Below, piece after piece: positions 60,743 through 64,000 of a DNA stretch of 64,000 nucleotides. Each line of letters opens with the position of its first letter. Position 1 is the first letter of the stretch. Both the position numbers and the translations under genes were made by a program. The notes under the pieces were generated by a model that saw nothing but the letters and a program-made list of their open reading frames with translations, did not search any database and was not told the origin of the DNA. Source of the stretch: Bryoerythrophyllum caledonicum (lineage: Eukaryota > Streptophyta > Bryopsida > Pottiales > Pottiaceae); the NCBI GenBank assembly GCA_963971425.1, contig OZ020518.1:12716190-12780189 (forward strand), read 5' to 3'.

Positions 60743-61797
60743 GTCAGAGCAATATGAAGTGCTTGCCATTTCCCCTTTTTTTAGAAACACCCATCACAAT
60801 GATGATGGGAGTGACTGCAAATGGGCAGAACCCTAAACCCTAAACATAAAACCTGCTCTTGGCCGATGAAAAAGCAGCGCTTCAAACGACCCACGTCAAC
60901 CACTGTTTCGATTCCTTCTTGCTCAATTTAGACTGAAATAGCCAATCGGCGACAAAAAGGTGCCCGCAAATCAGGAATTCTTCTGCTTCCCAAGTTTAAC
61001 CGCACTCGATATACACAACCTACACACCAATCAATCTTCTTGCACAGTAAAAAAAGACTCTGCAATCTGGGAAATAGGCTTAATTCACCATTAAAAAATC
61101 AATCACCGACACCAACAAGAGAGGACCATTGCATGTTAGAAAAAGACTAGGCAGTGCTGAAAAGCCTACAGGTACTGGAATGATAAAATAACAGACTCTA
61201 TGAACATGACCATCGTTGAAAATGACCATCGTTGAAAATTGTGAACATGATCGTGCTAGGTTTCCTACATACAGAGGGCAATAATGGCAATGTCATAAAA
61301 AAAAAACTGAGGGTTGATTCACTCGGAATCAGGAGACACAATACATGAGAGAAGAGATGAACGACGTCAGTTTTATGTAGCTCGGAGCCATGAACACTGT
61401 TTCGTGAAGATCAGGGATAGCCAAAGATGATGTTTATGACTATGGCAAACCGATACTTGGTGCAGTTATGAGATAACAGACTCTGACAGTCACAGTATGA
61501 ACATGACCCATGTTGAGGATGAACACCGAAGATCATGTCTATGGGGAGTAAGGGAGACGAAGAAGCTTAGGTCAGATAGCAAAAGTGATGGTGAAGGGAC
61601 GAAGAAGAAGAAGCTTGATTTTATGTAGGCCAGAGCCAATGATGGCGGACAGGCAGAAAAAATGGCGGACAAGCAGAAAAAAACGATGGTCACGGTTCTC
61701 ATGTCCAGGAGGCGGCGACTACTACAATGGCGAAAAGCTGCTACTCTACGCGGAGAGGAAATATACAACAAGGGGGGGATGGATGTGCGCACGCTCT
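60743..61797. other. Intergenic and 3' flank of the DUF538 gene
   Basis: AACCCTAAACCCTAAAC at about 60830 is a two-unit telomere-like tract. Short direct duplications lie at 61208-61240 (ATGACCATCGTTGAAAA twice) and 61638-61680 (ATGGCGGACA.GCAGAAAAAA twice). No further gene is supported. Confidence 0.45.
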
Positions 61798-62211
61798 TCA
61801 GGCGCCTTTGGCGAAGGCTTTGGCGGGGAAGTTTTTGCCGATGCCGGCGAAGCTCTTGAAGAAGATTTTGTCGGGGTCTTGGGCGTCCATGGCGATGTCG
61901 ACGATGGAGACCCAGAAGAGCTCCTTGGCCTTGACGCCCGTGAGCTTGCGCAGGCGGCCCTTCTCGAGGAACGCCGTGATCTTGTCGCCGTAGCTCACCT
62001 GTTTTTGGATTTGCTGGAAGTGGTGCACCGTGGGCTTCTTCTGCTGCACCCACACGAACCCCGTGGCGCGGTTGTACCCCACCTCCACCACGTCCTGCAT
62101 CGGCAGCAGCCCGTCCGGCAGCCCGTACTCCACCAGCAGCGCCGCCGCGCGCTCCAGCGACTCCGCGCCCTTGAGCACCGTCTCCACCTCCTCCTCCTTC
62201 ACCATCGCCAT
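61798..62211 (-). CDS. DUF538 family protein
   Basis: 137 aa from the Met at 62211 (MAMVKEEE; the second Met at 62205 is equally possible). Single exon. Family hallmarks are the N-terminal helix region ending in EYGLPDGLLPMQDV, then GFVWVQQKK, VSYGDKITAFLEKGRLRKLTG, KAKELFWVSI and DKIFFKSFAGIGKNFP. There is no signal peptide, as in the shorter cytosolic plant DUF538 members. The molecular role is unsettled; members have been linked to stress responses and to a fold like lipid-binding BPI proteins. The gene is far more GC-rich than its flanks. In-frame sequence continues upstream to 62526 but lacks family similarity there. Confidence 0.88.
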   Translation of the reverse strand: MAMVKEEEVETVLKGAESLERAAALLVEYGLPDGLLPMQDVVEVGYNRATGFVWVQQKKPTVHHFQQIQKQVSYGDKITAFLEKGRLRKLTGVKAKELFWVSIVDIAMDAQDPDKIFFKSFAGIGKNFPAKAFAKGA

Positions 62212-62629
62212 CCTCCCCCAACAAAATTCGCCGAATTCCGAGCACACCCACCAAATTCCTCGCACAACCAGCAGATCGGGGGCGCAATCCACAACACCCA
62301 CCGCCCGGAATTTCGAGAAGATGTGCAGATGTGCAGAGAGTTGAGCTTTTGCGGGGCTTGTATAGCGAGCCTGGCCTTCACGAGGCGGCCAACTGTAGGG
62401 GCAGGTTGCCAACCTGCCAGGCTTCATAAGAGTGAGTGGGTGGTAGGCGGCGATACGATCGAGGCTTTGGCCGTGTGCGTATTCATACGGCAGCTCGATT
62501 GGACATACGGCCGTCGAAGTATCCATACGGGGGCCGGTTGGGGTATAGCCGTGGGAGTACTGTATTCATTTTTTTTTATAAAAATTAATTTAATTTTTTT
62601 AATTTTAATTTTTTTTGTTTTGCACCAAT
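62212..62629. promoter_or_regulatory. 5' flank of the DUF538 gene
   Basis: Presumed leader and promoter by position. No core element was placed with confidence. A T-rich tract begins at about 62566. Confidence 0.35.
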
Positions 62630-62830
62630 GAAATGTATGATGCTTAGTGTAGAGGTACTTTTATGATTTGAAAGAGCTAGAAACTTTTTTACTTTTGATG
62701 AAGATTTTTATTGAGAGCACAACTGTCTATACTACTTAAAGAGGGTGATCATTATCAACATGGTTGTTAAAAATATTCATCAAGAGTAGAAACTTATAGC
62801 ATTTATAAAGCATACACTGTGCCTGCAACA
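62630..62830. repeat. Repeat family M, uninterrupted copy
   Basis: It contains CTATACTACTTAAAGAGGGT, the empty version of the TTAA site used by the inserts at 41234-41547, and AAAATATTCATCAAGAGTAG. Left end near CTTAGTGTAG. Confidence 0.65.
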
Positions 62831-63345
62831 AGAAAACGGTAGGACCGTAAGGGCTCTGTCTTTACACTCGATTTGTAGTTTCAAGATCATATATTAACCT
62901 ATTTAATACAACATGGTGAATTTAGTATTTGGGGCATTTTTTATAAATTTGTTTTCACATATTTTTTTCTTTTCAATAATTGCATTGAATATAATTGCAA
63001 TAAAATTTATGTAAGTTGTATGTAATTATGTACAACATGATATCTATTCTATGTATAATGTTCAATGCCTGATGTTTAATTCTAATCTTGTATGTAAACT
63101 GGTATTTAATGTTCAAAGTCAAATCTATAGTTTAAAATATGATTGAACATGATTAGATATAAGCATTTCATATTTTAATTTTATTTTAATATTTATATAG
63201 TGTACGTATTACAAAATCCATATTTAGATTATTTATGATTGTTTCCAATCAAATTATCCATCATTGAAGAAATTATGGATCATTTCTTATTTTATTTTCC
63301 TTGAAGTATTTTTGTTTAAATAAAACGAAATGAGGTTGAATTTTT

Positions 63346-64000
63346 TTAAAACTTTGGTAATGTAGTTGATAGTTTAAAAGCACAATATATAGGTTTATGA
63401 TAATCCGGCCAATATGCATCTATAACTCCATACTTAGCATCTACTCCAAGGATGTTTGTCCAAATATGATCTATCAAATAATTATTCTTTGTAGTACTTG
63501 TTAATATTTTTTGATGTAAACAATGGTTATGCATATAATTTAAAATCTCATTAGCATCATATTTTTGGGTTGTATTTTCTAAAATATCAACATTGAAATC
63601 TCCTAGAATAATAATTGGACATTTGTTTGGTGCTTTACATATCAGTAGTTGTAGAATTTCTAGAAATTTTTTTAATTTGGTTGAATGGTATCTATATATA
63701 GTAATAACATGTATAGCATTTCGAGTTCCCAAATTAAATGAAGCAACAATAAATTCACTACCATTGTATGTTTCGATGTTGCAAGATCCCATACGATTTT
63801 CGTACATTAATAATATTCCGTGTTTATCATAAGCATGTATATATTTATATCGAGAAGTATCAATGTAATTTATGATTTCATTTGCATGTTCTACTCTGGT
63901 TTCTTGAAAACATAAAATATGAGCTGCTTGCATATTATGATCACTTTTATAATCAATGTGATGTTTTTGTAATGAATTTATATTGATACTTTGGATAATT
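63346..64000 (-). CDS. Endonuclease/exonuclease/phosphatase domain of a mobile element (partial)
   Basis: The frame is open from the right window edge to the stop at 63346 (about 217 codons). It starts in NINSLQKHHIDYKSDHN and continues AAHILCFQETRVE (catalytic Glu of the QET motif), then IILGDFNVDIL (the GDFN motif), YLIDHIWTN and DYHKPIYCAFKL, where the usual SDH is altered to PDYH. Its very AT-rich composition differs from the DUF538 gene. The frame ends just after the domain, so the domain is C-terminal; this fits a Helentron/Helitron2-type protein better than a LINE, whose endonuclease is N-terminal. The rest lies outside the window. Confidence 0.75.
   Translation of the reverse strand, partial: IIQSININSLQKHHIDYKSDHNMQAAHILCFQETRVEHANEIINYIDTSRYKYIHAYDKHGILLMYENRMGSCNIETYNGSEFIVASFNLGTRNAIHVITIYRYHSTKLKKFLEILQLLICKAPNKCPIIILGDFNVDILENTTQKYDANEILNYMHNHCLHQKILTSTTKNNYLIDHIWTNILGVDAKYGVIDAYWPDYHKPIYCAFKLSTTLPKF

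Noticed and set aside
62212-62526. N-terminal extension of the DUF538 frame to 62526
   Set aside because: Family similarity begins only at about 62205-62211; the upstream residues look like translated leader.

Overview
The window is nuclear DNA of a land plant. Genes have short GT-AG introns, the intergenic DNA is AT-rich and full of MITE-like repeats, and plant-specific families are present: a TIR-NBS-LRR gene, TONNEAU1, a fasciclin-like protein, a CHY-zinc-finger RING protein and a DUF538 protein. The TIR start (KHKIFLSHSG), the IHDLWREF motif and the LRR style recall TNLs of bryophytes and other seedless plants. That assignment is an inference from memory of the family. No organelle, bacterial or viral block was seen.

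Layout. (1) 1-4.2 kb: composite tandem repeats punctuated by copies of a GATC-centred palindrome around CCTCGGATCCGAGG. (2) 4.3-8.3 kb: a decayed seven-exon + strand gene that joins a ParB-like DGNHR domain to a beta-order DNA methyltransferase (PPW motif first, then DLTASTG). (3) 10.4-16.1 kb: MITEs and a decayed LRR block. (4) 16.6-22.7 kb, minus strand: a five-exon TNL of about 1,787 aa with a Cys-rich N-terminal extension and sixteen 135-bp LRR units. A 322-bp direct duplication lies in its 5' flank. (5) 26.8-31.4 kb, minus strand: TONNEAU1, rebuilt here from 11 exons (402 aa) although no long ORF marks it. (6) 33.1-34.0 kb, plus strand: a FAS1-domain protein, head-to-head with TON1. (7) 35.1-37.4 kb, minus strand: a six-exon CHY/RING E3 ligase (331 aa). 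(8) 38.6-60.5 kb: mostly non-coding, with piggyBac-like MITEs flanked by TTAA, Harbinger-like MITEs, a mariner-type transposase remnant, an inverted truncated copy of the FAS1 gene and a ~184-bp tandem array. (9) 61.8-62.2 kb, minus strand: a DUF538 protein. (10) 63.3 kb to the right edge, minus strand: an endonuclease/exonuclease/phosphatase domain of a mobile element, cut by the window end.

The intact genes do not form a pathway. TON1 organises cortical and preprophase microtubules, the RING protein is a ubiquitin ligase, the FAS1 protein is predicted at membrane or cell surface, and the TNL is an immune receptor. The most unusual item is the ParB-methyltransferase gene next to the palindrome array. 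The clearest mobile-element result is a TTAA-targeting MITE family whose empty insertion site can be read from a related repeat in the same window.
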